NCBI GenBank assembly: GCA_902537055.1
Contig: CACAZW010000005.1
Location: 1 to 64,000, forward strand
DNA: 64,000 nt
DNA from: an uncultured Pelagibacteraceae bacterium
GTDB lineage: Bacteria > Pseudomonadota > Alphaproteobacteria > Pelagibacterales > Pelagibacteraceae
Direction of reading: 5' to 3'
This document shows positions 16,658 through 26,206 of this stretch, in pieces (the stretch's first letter is position 1; each line of letters begins with the position of its first letter). The notes below the pieces were generated by a model. It was not told where the DNA came from. It worked only from the letters and a program-made list of their open reading frames with translations, and made no database searches. A program made the position numbers and the translations under genes.

Positions 16658-17469
16658 TGTCACTTATATCAACTGAGTGGCTAGAAAAAAATCTCTCAAA
16701 TGTAAAAATAATTGATGGCTCTTGGCATATGCCTGCAACAAATAGAAGTGGTAAAGAAGAATTTAATAGAGAGCATATACCAAATGCAATTTTTTTTGAT
16801 ATCGACAAAAATTGTAATAAATCAACCGACTTACCACATATGTTAACGGACATTAGTTCGTGGGAAAATATACTATCATCTATGGGCATATCTAACGAAG
16901 ACGAAATTGTGGTTTATGATAATTCTGATGTTTTAAGTGCTTGTAGAGTATGGTTTAATTTAGTTTACTTTGGCCATGATAAAAAGAAAGTACATGTTTT
17001 AGATGGAGGTTTTATAAAATGGAAAAAAGAAAAAAGAATAACTTCTGCTAATAATATAATTATTCAAACAACTAGCTATAAAGCAAAAGAAAATAATGGA
17101 ATGGTTAAGAGCAAAGATCAGATTGACCAAAATATAATTAAAAAAAAATTTGATTTAGTTGATGCGAGAAGCAAAGATCGTTTTAATGGCACAACTCCAG
17201 ATCCAAGAAAAAATGTAAGAAGTGGTTCAATACCTAATTCAATTTGCTTACCTTTTAAAACACTTATCAATGACGATTTTACTTTTAAAAGTAAATCTGA
17301 AATTTCTTCTTATTTTAAAGATTTATCTTTAAATGACCCAGTAAATGTAGTGTTTTCGTGCGGTTCTGGGATCACAGCATGTGTTTTGGCACTTGCATAT
17401 TCTCAAGTAAATAATAAGTATCTTCCAGTCATTTATGATGGTTCATGGGCTGAATATGGTAAAATATAA
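16657..17469 (+). CDS. sseA: 3-mercaptopyruvate/thiosulfate sulfurtransferase (two rhodanese domains)
   Basis: The 270-residue protein has two rhodanese domains. The N-terminal one (about 5-125, with IIDGSWHMP and DNSDVLSACRVW) is structural. The C-terminal one (about 140-270) carries the catalytic C235 in FSCGSGITACV. The CGSGxT loop is the 3-mercaptopyruvate sulfurtransferase pattern. It transfers sulfane sulfur to thiols or cyanide. It is coupled to msrA, and the RND adaptor gene follows after 3 bp. Confidence 0.92.
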   Translation: MSLISTEWLEKNLSNVKIIDGSWHMPATNRSGKEEFNREHIPNAIFFDIDKNCNKSTDLPHMLTDISSWENILSSMGISNEDEIVVYDNSDVLSACRVWFNLVYFGHDKKKVHVLDGGFIKWKKEKRITSANNIIIQTTSYKAKENNGMVKSKDQIDQNIIKKKFDLVDARSKDRFNGTTPDPRKNVRSGSIPNSICLPFKTLINDDFTFKSKSEISSYFKDLSLNDPVNVVFSCGSGITACVLALAYSQVNNKYLPVIYDGSWAEYGKI

Positions 17470-17472
17470 AAT

Positions 17473-18489
17473 ATGAAAAGATCAACAAAAATTACAAGCA
17501 TAATAATAATTTTCTTTTTAATTATAGCTACAGTGATTGTTGGTAGAACAATGATTGGAAATCATTTTAAGAAGAAATTTAGCAAAAGACCACCTCCAGG
17601 AATAATTGTTACTGCGGCTGAAAATAGAGTTTTTGAAAATTTAATAAGCACATACGGAACAGCAAGACCATTTAAAACACAATCCTATAAAATTGAGAAG
17701 TATGAAATACTTAAACCTATCAACTTTAATCAAAAAGTAAAAAAAGGTGATGTAATTGCAGAACTTAAAAATAGAAAAATTACTGCTCAGTTTGATGGAA
17801 CAATTGGAAAAAGAGAATTTTCAGAAGACATCGAAGTTTCAAAATCTTCAATCTTAGTTAATCTCGAAAATACCAGTATTATCTATTGTGATGTAGATAT
17901 ACCTGAAATGTTTGTACCATTTATTAAGGTTGGTTTACCTGTTGATATAAAATTTTCTGGATACAAAGATAAAACCTATAAAGGTGAAGTTGATTCGTTA
18001 GCTAGTCGAATTAGTGAGGATACTAGATCATTACCAACAAGGATAAAAATGGATAATACATCTGGTGAAATTTTGCCTGGCTCGTTTTTAGAAATTTCAA
18101 TAAAATATGATACAAGAGAAAGCTTAAGTATCCCTGATACCAGCACAATAGTGGAAGGTGATAATATATTTATCTATAAAGTTGACGAAAAAAATAAAGT
18201 ATTAAAAACAAATATTGATACTGGCGATAGATATCTTGGTTTTGTTGAAGTTTTAAATGGTCTAAAAGTTGGTGACAAAGTTGTTGCTGAGGGCACAAAA
18301 AAAGTCAGACCAAATTTAATAATAAGACCTATAAAAAAGGGTGCTAAAGTAGCTAATCAAAACAAATCTGGTTGGGGTGGAAAAAAGAAAAAAGATACTA
18401 AAGAAAACAAGAATGGTATGTTTGCGTGGTTACAAAAATTAAATATATTTAAAAAGTCTGACTCTGAAAAACAAGAAAATAAAAAATAA
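17473..18489 (+). CDS. RND efflux periplasmic adaptor (membrane fusion protein)
   Basis: The 338-residue protein has an N-terminal membrane anchor (about residues 7-25) and HlyD/AcrA-type lipoyl and beta-barrel regions (YGTARPFKTQSYKI, KVKKGDVIAELKN, ENTSIIYCDVDIPEM). It ends in a lysine-rich tail. The adaptor joins an RND pump to an outer-membrane channel. The long alpha-helical hairpin of AcrA is mostly absent. The pump gene follows 7 bp later; no TolC-type gene is nearby. Confidence 0.92.
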   Translation: MKRSTKITSIIIIFFLIIATVIVGRTMIGNHFKKKFSKRPPPGIIVTAAENRVFENLISTYGTARPFKTQSYKIEKYEILKPINFNQKVKKGDVIAELKNRKITAQFDGTIGKREFSEDIEVSKSSILVNLENTSIIYCDVDIPEMFVPFIKVGLPVDIKFSGYKDKTYKGEVDSLASRISEDTRSLPTRIKMDNTSGEILPGSFLEISIKYDTRESLSIPDTSTIVEGDNIFIYKVDEKNKVLKTNIDTGDRYLGFVEVLNGLKVGDKVVAEGTKKVRPNLIIRPIKKGAKVANQNKSGWGGKKKKDTKENKNGMFAWLQKLNIFKKSDSEKQENKK

Positions 18490-18496
18490 TTAATAC

Positions 18497-21400
18497 ATGT
18501 ATATAACTGAAGTTAGTATTAAAAGACCTGTCGTTGCATGGGTAATGTCAATGATACTAATTATTTTTGGAATTTTTGTATTTTGGGAATTACCTGTTAG
18601 AGAATTACCAGATGGCATTCAGCCTCCAGTGGTACAGGTACAAACTGATTATAAATCTGCTTCAGCTGAAATTGTTGATGAAGAAATAACACAAAAAATA
18701 GAAGATGTTATAGGAGGAGCGGAAGGAATTAAGAACATTGATTCTAGTTCGCTTAATGGAAGAAGTAGAATAAATATTTACTTTAATACAGATATAGATT
18801 TAGATGATGCAGCAAATGACATAAGAGAAAGAGTATCAAGAGTTGCGGACAATTTGCCAGATCAAGCAAACCCGCCTCAAATTTTGAAACAAGCAGCAGG
18901 TTTTACAACCACAATGTGGGTTGCGCTATCGTCACCAACTTGGAATGATTTGGATTTGGGTGATTATGCAGAAAGATATCTTATCGATGCCTTTTCGAGC
19001 GTACCAAATGTTGGTAGAATTTTAGTCGGTGGATTAAGAGAGCTAAGTGTTAGAGTTTGGGTAGATCCTATCAAATTAGCAGCCAATAATCTTACTATTC
19101 AGGAAGTCGAGAGAGCATTAAGAAATGAAAATATAAACATCCCCGCTGGAACTTTAGAAGCTAGTAACAAAGATTTAACTCTTAATATTGATAAGTCTTA
19201 CTCTAATATTGAAACAATCAAGCAGCTTCCTCTTAAGAAAAACAAAGATAAAGTCACAACCCTTTCTGATATTGCAAATGTTGAGCTTGGTCCAGTTTCT
19301 GAAAAAACTTTATTTAAAGCTCAAAGAAAAAATGCAGCTAATTTAAAAACAGTTGGGATTGGAATATACGCAAAAAGTGGAGCATCAACCGTCGAACTTT
19401 CAAATCAAATTAAAGAGAAGATAAACGTTTTAAATCAATCTTTACCAGATGGTTTAAAGTTAGAAATAGCATTTAATAGAGCAACTTACGTAGGAACTGC
19501 AATACAGGAAGTTTATAAAAGTTTAATTATTGCTTTTATTTTGGTTGTAGTAATAATTTACTTGTTTTTAGGAAACCTAAAAGCTGTAATTGTACCAGCT
19601 GTAGCTTTGCCAGTAAGTTTAATTGGTTCGTTTTTAGGTTTATATATATTTGATCTTTCTATAAATATATTTGTTCTCCTAAGTTTTATTTTAGCAATTG
19701 GAATAATAACTGATGATTCTGTAATAATGACAGATGCAATTTATACAAGAATTGAAAAAGGAGAAACGCCACTTGTAGCTGCTTATAAAGGCTCAAGACA
19801 AATAACATTTGCGATAATAGCTACAACTTTAATCTTAGTTGCGGTTTTTTTACCTTTAATTTTTATTGAGGGTATAGCTGGCACCTTGTTTAAGGAAACT
19901 GCAATAGCACTATCTTTCTCAATTGTTGTTTCTTCGTTTGTGGCTTTAACTCTTTCACCAATGTTAGGAAGTAAGTTTTTAAATAAAAAAGAAAAAATTA
20001 ATTTTTTTGTAAAAAAATTCAATAATGGATTTAAATCTTTTACAGAATTTTATACCGATACCTTAAAATTTTGGATTAATAAACAGAAAACAATTTCGAT
20101 ATTTATAATTCTATTAATTGCAGCTTCAGTTTATTTATTTAACTTTACTAAAAAAGAATTGATACCATTAGAAGATAGAGGGGCTTATTTAATAATTGGT
20201 TCTACTGATGAAGGAAGTTCATTCGAGTACACACAAGAAAAAGCCCAAATAATTGAGGGAAGAATATTAAAATTGTTACAAGCAGAAGACAGCCCTTACC
20301 AAAGATTAATTATGAGGGTACCTGGTTTTGGTAAGTCCGCAACTTCATATAATACTTTTATTATAATTGCACTTTTAGATGAATGGAAAAATAGAGAAAA
20401 GAGTACACAGGTTGTTTTAAGAGAAGCTATTGGACAAGTTGTTAGTGTGCCTGAAACGTTTGCGTTTCCCATATCACCTCAATCTATAAGAGTTTCTAGC
20501 TACAATAAACCAGTCCAAATGGTGATTTATGGGACAAGTTATGAAGAGTTAGAGCAAATTCAAAGTCAAGTTTTAAGAGAACTAAGAAGAAATAGAAATA
20601 TGTTTAGAATTGAAAGTGATTACACAAAAAATAAACCTGAAGTAAAATTAATTACTAACAAAAATAGGGCAAATGATTTAGGAGTTTCGATAGAGAATAT
20701 AGGCAGAACACTAGAAACATTATACGGTGGAAAGAGAGTTACAACATATAATAAAGAAGGAAGAGAATACCCCATTATTCTTCAGCAGTATTTAGCAGAT
20801 AGAAGAGATAAAGATGGTTTATCAAAGATTTTTGTAAGATCTGAAACTACAGGAAAATTAGTATCTGTTGCAAGTTTGGTAGAATTTGAAGAGAAAGGAA
20901 CTGCTGAGTCATTACCTAGATATAATAGACAACGAGCAGTAACTATATCGGCAGCTTTATCTGAAGAATATACATTGTCTGAAGCTATAAAATATTTAGA
21001 AGACGTAATGTTGAGAGTTGCTCCTCAAAATCAAATAACTTGGAAAGGTAAGTCTGAAGAACTAAAAGAGACTAGTAACGAAATATTTCTTATTTTCGCT
21101 TTAGCATTAGTAACTGCATATTTAGTAATGGCTGCTACTTTTAACTCGTTTGTCCATCCTTTTATTATAATATTGACTGTGCCTCTTGCAGTTTTTGGAG
21201 GTCTTGTATTCATTTTATTTCTAAATAGTTCGATAAATATATTTTCACAAATCGCCTTGATTATATTAATCGGTATATCCACTAAAAATAGTATTTTAAT
21301 CGTCGACTATACTAATCAAATTCGAACAACAGGTGCAAAAATTGAGGAAGCATTGATGGAAGCTTGCAAATTAAGAATAAGACCAATCATAATGACTTCA

Positions 21401-21625
21401 TTAAGCACCATGATTGCAATGTTGCCTCTTATAGTAGGTAACATAGGTCCAGGCGCAGGTGAGGCGTCTAGATTAGCAGTTGGATCAACAATCTTTGGTG
21501 GAATGATTATTTCAACATTCTTTACATTATATGTGACGCCAACTATGTATTTAACACTAGCAAAAAATACCAAGAGAATAGATGCAGTAGATCTGGAGCT
21601 AGAAAAGCAGTTGATTAAAAAATAA
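18497..21625 (+). CDS. RND-family efflux transporter, AcrB/MexF type
   Basis: The 1042-residue protein has the twelve-helix RND layout with two large periplasmic loops. Motifs include ITEVSIKRPVVAWVMSMILI at the N-terminus, AIGIITDDSVIMTDAI in helix 4 (the proton-relay Asp pair region), and GISTKNSILIVDYTN plus RPIIMTSLSTMIAMLPLIVG in the second half. It uses the proton gradient to expel hydrophobic or toxic compounds. It lies 7 bp after its adaptor. Its 3' end overlaps the convergent transglycosylase gene by 11 nt. The substrate is unknown. Confidence 0.95.
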   Translation: MYITEVSIKRPVVAWVMSMILIIFGIFVFWELPVRELPDGIQPPVVQVQTDYKSASAEIVDEEITQKIEDVIGGAEGIKNIDSSSLNGRSRINIYFNTDIDLDDAANDIRERVSRVADNLPDQANPPQILKQAAGFTTTMWVALSSPTWNDLDLGDYAERYLIDAFSSVPNVGRILVGGLRELSVRVWVDPIKLAANNLTIQEVERALRNENINIPAGTLEASNKDLTLNIDKSYSNIETIKQLPLKKNKDKVTTLSDIANVELGPVSEKTLFKAQRKNAANLKTVGIGIYAKSGASTVELSNQIKEKINVLNQSLPDGLKLEIAFNRATYVGTAIQEVYKSLIIAFILVVVIIYLFLGNLKAVIVPAVALPVSLIGSFLGLYIFDLSINIFVLLSFILAIGIITDDSVIMTDAIYTRIEKGETPLVAAYKGSRQITFAIIATTLILVAVFLPLIFIEGIAGTLFKETAIALSFSIVVSSFVALTLSPMLGSKFLNKKEKINFFVKKFNNGFKSFTEFYTDTLKFWINKQKTISIFIILLIAASVYLFNFTKKELIPLEDRGAYLIIGSTDEGSSFEYTQEKAQIIEGRILKLLQAEDSPYQRLIMRVPGFGKSATSYNTFIIIALLDEWKNREKSTQVVLREAIGQVVSVPETFAFPISPQSIRVSSYNKPVQMVIYGTSYEELEQIQSQVLRELRRNRNMFRIESDYTKNKPEVKLITNKNRANDLGVSIENIGRTLETLYGGKRVTTYNKEGREYPIILQQYLADRRDKDGLSKIFVRSETTGKLVSVASLVEFEEKGTAESLPRYNRQRAVTISAALSEEYTLSEAIKYLEDVMLRVAPQNQITWKGKSEELKETSNEIFLIFALALVTAYLVMAATFNSFVHPFIIILTVPLAVFGGLVFILFLNSSINIFSQIALIILIGISTKNSILIVDYTNQIRTTGAKIEEALMEACKLRIRPIIMTSLSTMIAMLPLIVGNIGPGAGEASRLAVGSTIFGGMIISTFFTLYVTPTMYLTLAKNTKRIDAVDLELEKQLIKK

Positions 21626-22214
21626 TATATTTTCTAGTAGTCAAAGATTTACTACATTTATTAAGCTGCTTCTTGAATTTATTTGAATAACCCTCTACTT
21701 TTTTTGCCAATACTATAACTTTTTGATTGTTTTTATAATTTTTATAATTTCCCCAGCCTTCATGATAAGCAATATATTGTCTGAAAGCGTCTTTTTTTGA
21801 AACCTTTAAAATTTTTTCCGTTTTGTTTGTATACCAGCCAATAAAATCAACACTATCTTTAAATCTAGTTCTTAAAGCATATTTATTTCCAGTCTCATCT
21901 TTATATTGTTTCCAAGTACCTTTAATAGCTTGTGAGTATCCAAATGAACTAGAAGGTCTTTTATAGGGTATAACTTTAAATAATTTTTGACGCGCAGGCT
22001 TAGCGAGCCAGTCAAAATCAGATTCCATTTTTATTATTGCTAATTGTAAGTTGATTGGTGTTCCCCACTTTTTTTCAGTTTTTTTCGCGTGTTTATACCA
22101 AAGATATCTCTCAGAGAATATTGAACATCCATCTGCTGTATTTTGTGGTATCGATGAGCAGGCAGTTAAAAATAATAGACCAAAAAATAAAAAATACTTT
22201 TTAAAAAGAATCAC
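21615..22214 (-). CDS. Predicted lipoprotein lytic transglycosylase (SLT-like)
   Basis: The 199-residue protein has a lipoprotein signal with lipobox LTAC (Cys19) and a lysozyme-like fold. The probable catalytic E64 lies in AIIKMESDFDW, followed by SSSFGYSQAIKGTWKQYKDE and YIAYHEGWGNY. It would cleave peptidoglycan from a membrane-anchored position in the periplasm. It is small, lacking extra domains. It is the last gene of a leftward run behind the nuclease, zeta inhibitor and VanZ-like genes. Confidence 0.85.
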   Translation of the reverse strand: MILFKKYFLFFGLLFLTACSSIPQNTADGCSIFSERYLWYKHAKKTEKKWGTPINLQLAIIKMESDFDWLAKPARQKLFKVIPYKRPSSSFGYSQAIKGTWKQYKDETGNKYALRTRFKDSVDFIGWYTNKTEKILKVSKKDAFRQYIAYHEGWGNYKNYKNNQKVIVLAKKVEGYSNKFKKQLNKCSKSLTTRKYIIF

Positions 22215-22227
22215 AGTTTAATATAAA

Positions 22228-22740
22228 TTATCTATTATTTTTTCTCCATATCCATGGATAATCAAATTCCATACTCCATAAACCTAACTTATTGTTTTTT
22301 GCATAAATTTGATCTTTAGAATATTTTTTTTTCGAATATTTTGGATAGTCGAAGGCTAATCCATTTCTTACCATGTAAGCTGAAACACTTTCATTATTGA
22401 TAAAACACTCACCTAAATACCTACCAAAATAGTCCTTTTGGGGCTCGATTAGACATTTTAATTTTTTATTTATAATTTTTTCTGTAAGAGAATTTTTTGA
22501 AATTTTTCCACAATTAATTTTTTTTTTATTTTTTAGGCAAAACTGTTGCTTTCCTTTAAATTTCGTTTCTGGAGCATCTATGCCTGAAAAACGAATTTTT
22601 TTATTATCTAATAAAATTGTATCACCATCAATTATCTTAATCTTATCTGAAATTAGGATTGTTTCTGATAGTAAGTAATTTGTTGCTACAAATGTAAATA
22701 AAAATAGAAAACTAACCAACTTCAGTAGTTGCTTTTTCAT
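22228..22740 (-). CDS. Exported thermonuclease-like (SNase) protein
   Basis: The 170-residue protein has a signal peptide (about residues 1-26) and a staphylococcal-nuclease fold. Asp38 and Asp40 in KIIDGDT, R50 in KIRFSGID and E58 in APE match the metal and catalytic residues; YFGRYLGEC supplies a further conserved Arg. It would cut DNA or RNA outside the cytoplasm, possibly to gain phosphorus or bases. Its start lies inside the end of the zeta-inhibitor gene (29-nt overlap). Confidence 0.9.
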   Translation of the reverse strand: MKKQLLKLVSFLFLFTFVATNYLLSETILISDKIKIIDGDTILLDNKKIRFSGIDAPETKFKGKQQFCLKNKKKINCGKISKNSLTEKIINKKLKCLIEPQKDYFGRYLGECFINNESVSAYMVRNGLAFDYPKYSKKKYSKDQIYAKNNKLGLWSMEFDYPWIWRKNNR

Positions 22741-23020
22741 TGCATTCTTGCATTTTTTTTCTAATTTGATCTTCAGATATATTTTTATCTTTTAAATCTT
22801 CATAAAGCTTTCTATACACATCTTCATCACCTGCCTCAGCAAAATCTGCTTTAATTACATCTTGAATATATTGATTTTTTTTTTCCTCATCATGTCCAAG
22901 AATTTGTGAGGCCCACTCTCCTAAATATTTATTTTTTTTTGCATTAATTTTAAATTGTTTTTCCTCATCATGAGCAAATTTTTTTTCAAAACCTTTTTTT
23001 CTTTCATCGAATGAACTCAT
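22712..23020 (-). CDS. F1-ATPase zeta inhibitory subunit (DUF1476)
   Basis: The 102-residue, all-helical, highly charged protein matches the alphaproteobacterial zeta subunit, starting MSSFDERKKGFEKKFAHDEE with the later segments LGEWASQILGH and VIKADFAEAGDEDVYRKL. In Paracoccus-type organisms zeta inserts its N-terminus into F1 and blocks ATP hydrolysis. Here it is about 33 kb from the F1 operon, between VanZ-like and nuclease genes, overlapping both. Confidence 0.92.
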   Translation of the reverse strand: MSSFDERKKGFEKKFAHDEEKQFKINAKKNKYLGEWASQILGHDEEKKNQYIQDVIKADFAEAGDEDVYRKLYEDLKDKNISEDQIRKKMQECNEKATTEVG

Positions 23021-23388
23021 TGCAATCTACCTTTATAAATTATTTTAAAAACTAAAAACGATATAAATACAGCTATTATATTACCAAACAAATCACCTAA
23101 TTCAAATCCTCTTTCTGGAATTATTAAGTGCAGAATTTCTAAAACAATAGAAATGCAAATAAGATAGATAAATATATTTTTTAATTTATGCTTAAAAACA
23201 ATTAATCCTAGAATTGATATAATAAAGAAAACATAAACGTGATTTGAAGATACTAAAAAATCTCTTGTTAATTGTGGTTGTATTTTACAATCACCATAAA
23301 TAAAACATCCAAAAATACTACCGGGATATAAGTAAAAAATAAATAAAACTATGTTAGACAGATAAAAAAACTGCTTTAAGTAATTCAT
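23017..23388 (-). CDS. VanZ-like small membrane protein
   Basis: The 123-residue protein has about four membrane segments. It ends with the VanZ-family pattern SIVLEILHLIIPERGFELGD followed by LFGNIIAVFIS. The family's biochemical role is not settled (teicoplanin resistance is known for one member). It overlaps the zeta gene by 4 nt and leads the leftward run. It is divergent from gpmA across 26 bp. Confidence 0.75.
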   Translation of the reverse strand: MNYLKQFFYLSNIVLFIFYLYPGSIFGCFIYGDCKIQPQLTRDFLVSSNHVYVFFIISILGLIVFKHKLKNIFIYLICISIVLEILHLIIPERGFELGDLFGNIIAVFISFLVFKIIYKGRLQ

Positions 23389-23414
23389 AGTTAATCTATA
23401 TTAAATTTTTACAA

Positions 23415-24125
23415 ATGAGTCACTTAATACTTGTTAGACATGGACAAAGCGAATGGAATTTAGAAAATAAATTTACAGGATGGGTCGACGTTGAGCTCGC
23501 ACCACAAGGTAAATTAGAAGCCTGTAAAGCTGGAGAGTTTATAAAAAAATTAAATTTAGAAATAAAACATTTTTATACTTCATATCAACTAAGATCGATT
23601 GATACCTTGAAGCTCATTTTAAATACGATCAGATTAAAACCAAATAATATAATTAAGGCCTGGCAATTAAATGAAAGGCACTACGGATCGCTTACAGGAT
23701 TAAACAAAGATGAAATGAGAAAAAAATTAGGAGAAGAAGAAGTTCACAAATTTAGAAGATCTTGGGATAATCCACCAAAACCTTTAAATATAAATAGTCC
23801 ATACCATCCAAAAAATATAAGTATTTACAATGATATACCCCGTAACCTTATTCCAGATACAGAGTCCTTAAAAGATACTTATGAAAGAGTTGTGCCCTAT
23901 TTTGTTGAAAACATAGAAAAAAATTTGCAAGATAATATAATTATATCTGCTCATGGTAATTCTATTAGATCACTTTTAAAATATTTATTTAAAATTGATG
24001 ACAATGAAATTTCTAAACTTGAAATACCAACAGGAAATCCTCTACTTTTGAAATTTGAAAAAAAGAATATAAAAGAAGCTAAGTACCTAGATCAGAGTAG
24101 ATCTAGGGATTTAATTAAATTCTAA
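23415..24125 (+). CDS. gpmA: 2,3-bisphosphoglycerate-dependent phosphoglycerate mutase
   Basis: The 236-residue protein has the histidine-phosphatase start LVRHGQSEWNLENKFTGWVD with phospho-acceptor H9, then NERHYGSLTGLNK and IISAHGNSIRSLLKYL, all typical of dPGM. It interconverts 3- and 2-phosphoglycerate in glycolysis/gluconeogenesis. It is a solitary gene; its TAA shares four bases with the stop of the convergent nucleotidyltransferase gene. Confidence 0.95.
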   Translation: MSHLILVRHGQSEWNLENKFTGWVDVELAPQGKLEACKAGEFIKKLNLEIKHFYTSYQLRSIDTLKLILNTIRLKPNNIIKAWQLNERHYGSLTGLNKDEMRKKLGEEEVHKFRRSWDNPPKPLNINSPYHPKNISIYNDIPRNLIPDTESLKDTYERVVPYFVENIEKNLQDNIIISAHGNSIRSLLKYLFKIDDNEISKLEIPTGNPLLLKFEKKNIKEAKYLDQSRSRDLIKF

Positions 24126-24814
24126 CCTTTTTGAAGAAGTTTTTCGTAAATATATTTATCTGTTAAATGAAGAAACTCAATACCACTCTCGAAACCATAC
24201 AAATTTTCCTTTTCAATGTAGTTGTCCCAAATCTCATTCATTGAAAATATTTTTTTTGATAAATTTTTAAATATTTTTTTATTTATAATTTGACACCCTG
24301 TATAAATATAATTTTTATCATTGTTCTTTTTTAAATTATTGCCATCCATAGAAAAATCGCCTTTAAATCTTTTATCAAAACTTAAATCTTTTTTTACAAC
24401 CATTAAAATATTTTCTAGGTTATTTTTAAAATATATATTTTCCATCCTCTTAATTTCATTTGCATATTCAGCGTTCCAAATTGTATCAGGATTAAAAACT
24501 ATAAAATCTGTTTCAACTGAATTATTTACTACATTTAAAAGACCGCCCCCTGTATCTAATATCTCTTTACCATCTTCTATAATTTGAGTTTCTAAACCAA
24601 AATTATTTGAAAAAATGAAATCTTTAATTTTCTCACTTAAATAAAAAGTATTAATTTTTAAAGATTTTATTTCTAGTACTTTTATCAAATTTATAGTATT
24701 TTCTAATAAGCTGGTCTCATTGATTTTCAAGAGTGGTTTTGGGGTTTTCTTAGTTAATGGCATTAATCTTTTTCCAAAGCCTGCACATAAAATTATTGCT
24801 GTTTTAATTTTCAT
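24122..24814 (-). CDS. murU: N-acetylmuramate-1-phosphate uridylyltransferase-like nucleotidyltransferase (MurU-like)
   Basis: The 230-residue protein has the sugar-phosphate nucleotidyltransferase signature IILCAGFGKRLMPLTKKTPK at its start and DTGGGLLN in the middle. In Pseudomonas, MurU turns MurNAc-1-P into UDP-MurNAc during cell-wall recycling. The assignment rests mostly on its place downstream of an AmgK-like kinase and TsaE, a known alphaproteobacterial cluster. It overlaps the kinase gene by 4 nt. A different sugar is possible. Confidence 0.8.
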   Translation of the reverse strand: MKIKTAIILCAGFGKRLMPLTKKTPKPLLKINETSLLENTINLIKVLEIKSLKINTFYLSEKIKDFIFSNNFGLETQIIEDGKEILDTGGGLLNVVNNSVETDFIVFNPDTIWNAEYANEIKRMENIYFKNNLENILMVVKKDLSFDKRFKGDFSMDGNNLKKNNDKNYIYTGCQIINKKIFKNLSKKIFSMNEIWDNYIEKENLYGFESGIEFLHLTDKYIYEKLLQKG

Positions 24815-25758
24815 TTTTTTTTTATTTTTGGATTTTCTTTTAGAAAATTTATTAAATCATTAAAATTTGAATTATTTTTCATACGATTATCAATTAATTT
24901 CCATGCATAAGGTATTAATTTTAAATATTTCTTTTTTTTATCTCTATTTGCAAGTCTTGTGAATATACCAATTATTTTTAGATTTCTTAAAACAGATAGA
25001 ATTTCAAAATCATTAATAAATTGAGATTCATTTTTATAGTTAAATTTACTAAGAAATACTTTTAAAATATCTGACTTAAAACTATTTGAAGTTTTAATTC
25101 TTACATCATCTATAAGTGAGGCTAAATCATATGCTGGATTACCTAGGACTGCATCTTGACTATCTATTAAAGCGATTTTATTTTTATAAAACATCATATT
25201 TGAGACGTGAAAATCTCTATGTACAAATACTTTCTGTTTGATTTTTACATTTAAATACAAATTATCTATTATTTTTTTTAGATTTTTTTTTATATATCCT
25301 TTTTGAATAATTAATTTATTTGCTGGTAAGTACCAATCCAAAAAAAGGTACGACTCTTTAAGTATTTTAGCTTTTGAATAGTTTGATAAATTAAATTTTC
25401 TCTTAAGAAAATTTTGAGTTTTAAAATTTTTAATTTTTTGAATTTGATATAAAATTTTTAATATTTTTTTGTATTCATTTAATTTAGTTTTTGAAGATTT
25501 AATTTTATCCAACATGTTTTTATTGCCGAAATCCTCAATTTCTATAAAGTTTTTTTTATAATTTTGACTAATTAAACCTGGTGCTAATATTTTATTTTTA
25601 ATCAATATTTTGTTAACAGCATCATAATTTAACAAGTTTGATCGCTTTTGAATTTTGCTATAAACTAATACTGAATTATTTGTTCTATAAAATTGTCTAA
25701 AAGATGCATCTCCTGATAACTTTTTAAATTTTTTCAAATTCATTAAAATCAAAATCAA
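24811..25758 (-). CDS. amgK: Anomeric amino-sugar kinase-like protein (AmgK, APH fold)
   Basis: The 315-residue protein has the aminoglycoside phosphotransferase-type kinase motif FVHRDFHVSNMMF and the metal site IALIDSQDAVLGNPAYDLAS. Its neighbours match AmgK, which phosphorylates MurNAc (or GlcNAc) at the anomeric carbon. It overlaps tsaE by 35 nt and the MurU-like gene by 4 nt, so the three are one translational unit. The ATG at 25758 lies inside tsaE; a second Met 5 residues later is also possible. Confidence 0.82.
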   Translation of the reverse strand: MILILMNLKKFKKLSGDASFRQFYRTNNSVLVYSKIQKRSNLLNYDAVNKILIKNKILAPGLISQNYKKNFIEIEDFGNKNMLDKIKSSKTKLNEYKKILKILYQIQKIKNFKTQNFLKRKFNLSNYSKAKILKESYLFLDWYLPANKLIIQKGYIKKNLKKIIDNLYLNVKIKQKVFVHRDFHVSNMMFYKNKIALIDSQDAVLGNPAYDLASLIDDVRIKTSNSFKSDILKVFLSKFNYKNESQFINDFEILSVLRNLKIIGIFTRLANRDKKKKYLKLIPYAWKLIDNRMKNNSNFNDLINFLKENPKIKKK

Positions 25759-26206
25759 TATTATTAGATATAATTAAGTACCTATTTTCAAGCTTTTCAT
25801 CATATTCAAACTTTAATGTAAAAGTACTTTCTATATTTTTACCTAAGATTTCAGGCCATTCAATTAGTCTAGCATAATCTTCTAGATTTTCATTAATTCC
25901 TAAATTATTTAAATCTTTTTTATCTTTAATTCTGTAAAGATCAAAATGTCTAACAATTAAGGAATTAATCTCATATTCATTTATAATATTAAAAGTTGGA
26001 CTAGGTATTTCTGTTCTTTCTAAACCATTTTTTGTTTGAAGATAATTGATCAGATACCTGATAAATGTAGTCTTACCTACTCCGATATTTCCATAAAAAA
26101 GCAAAGTTGTATTTTTACTAACTTTACTTGCAATTTTTTCAGCAATTTTTTGTGTGATAATTTCTTTTGAAATATCTATTTTGCTACTTTTAGTAGCGAT
26201 AGGCAT
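25724..26206 (-). CDS. tsaE: tRNA threonylcarbamoyladenosine biosynthesis ATPase TsaE
   Basis: The 160-residue protein has Walker A GNIGVGKT (residues 39-46), then [11 protein letters not shown] and the HFDLYRI and LIEWPE signatures of TsaE. TsaE with TsaB and TsaD makes the t6A37 modification on ANN-decoding tRNAs. It overlaps ahcY by 17 nt upstream and the AmgK-like gene by 35 nt downstream. TsaB and TsaD are not in the window. Confidence 0.95.
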   Translation of the reverse strand: MPIATKSSKIDISKEIITQKIAEKIASKVSKNTTLLFYGNIGVGKTTFIRYLINYLQTKNGLERTEIPSPTFNIINEYEINSLIVRHFDLYRIKDKKDLNNLGINENLEDYARLIEWPEILGKNIESTFTLKFEYDEKLENRYLIISNNIDFDFNEFEKI

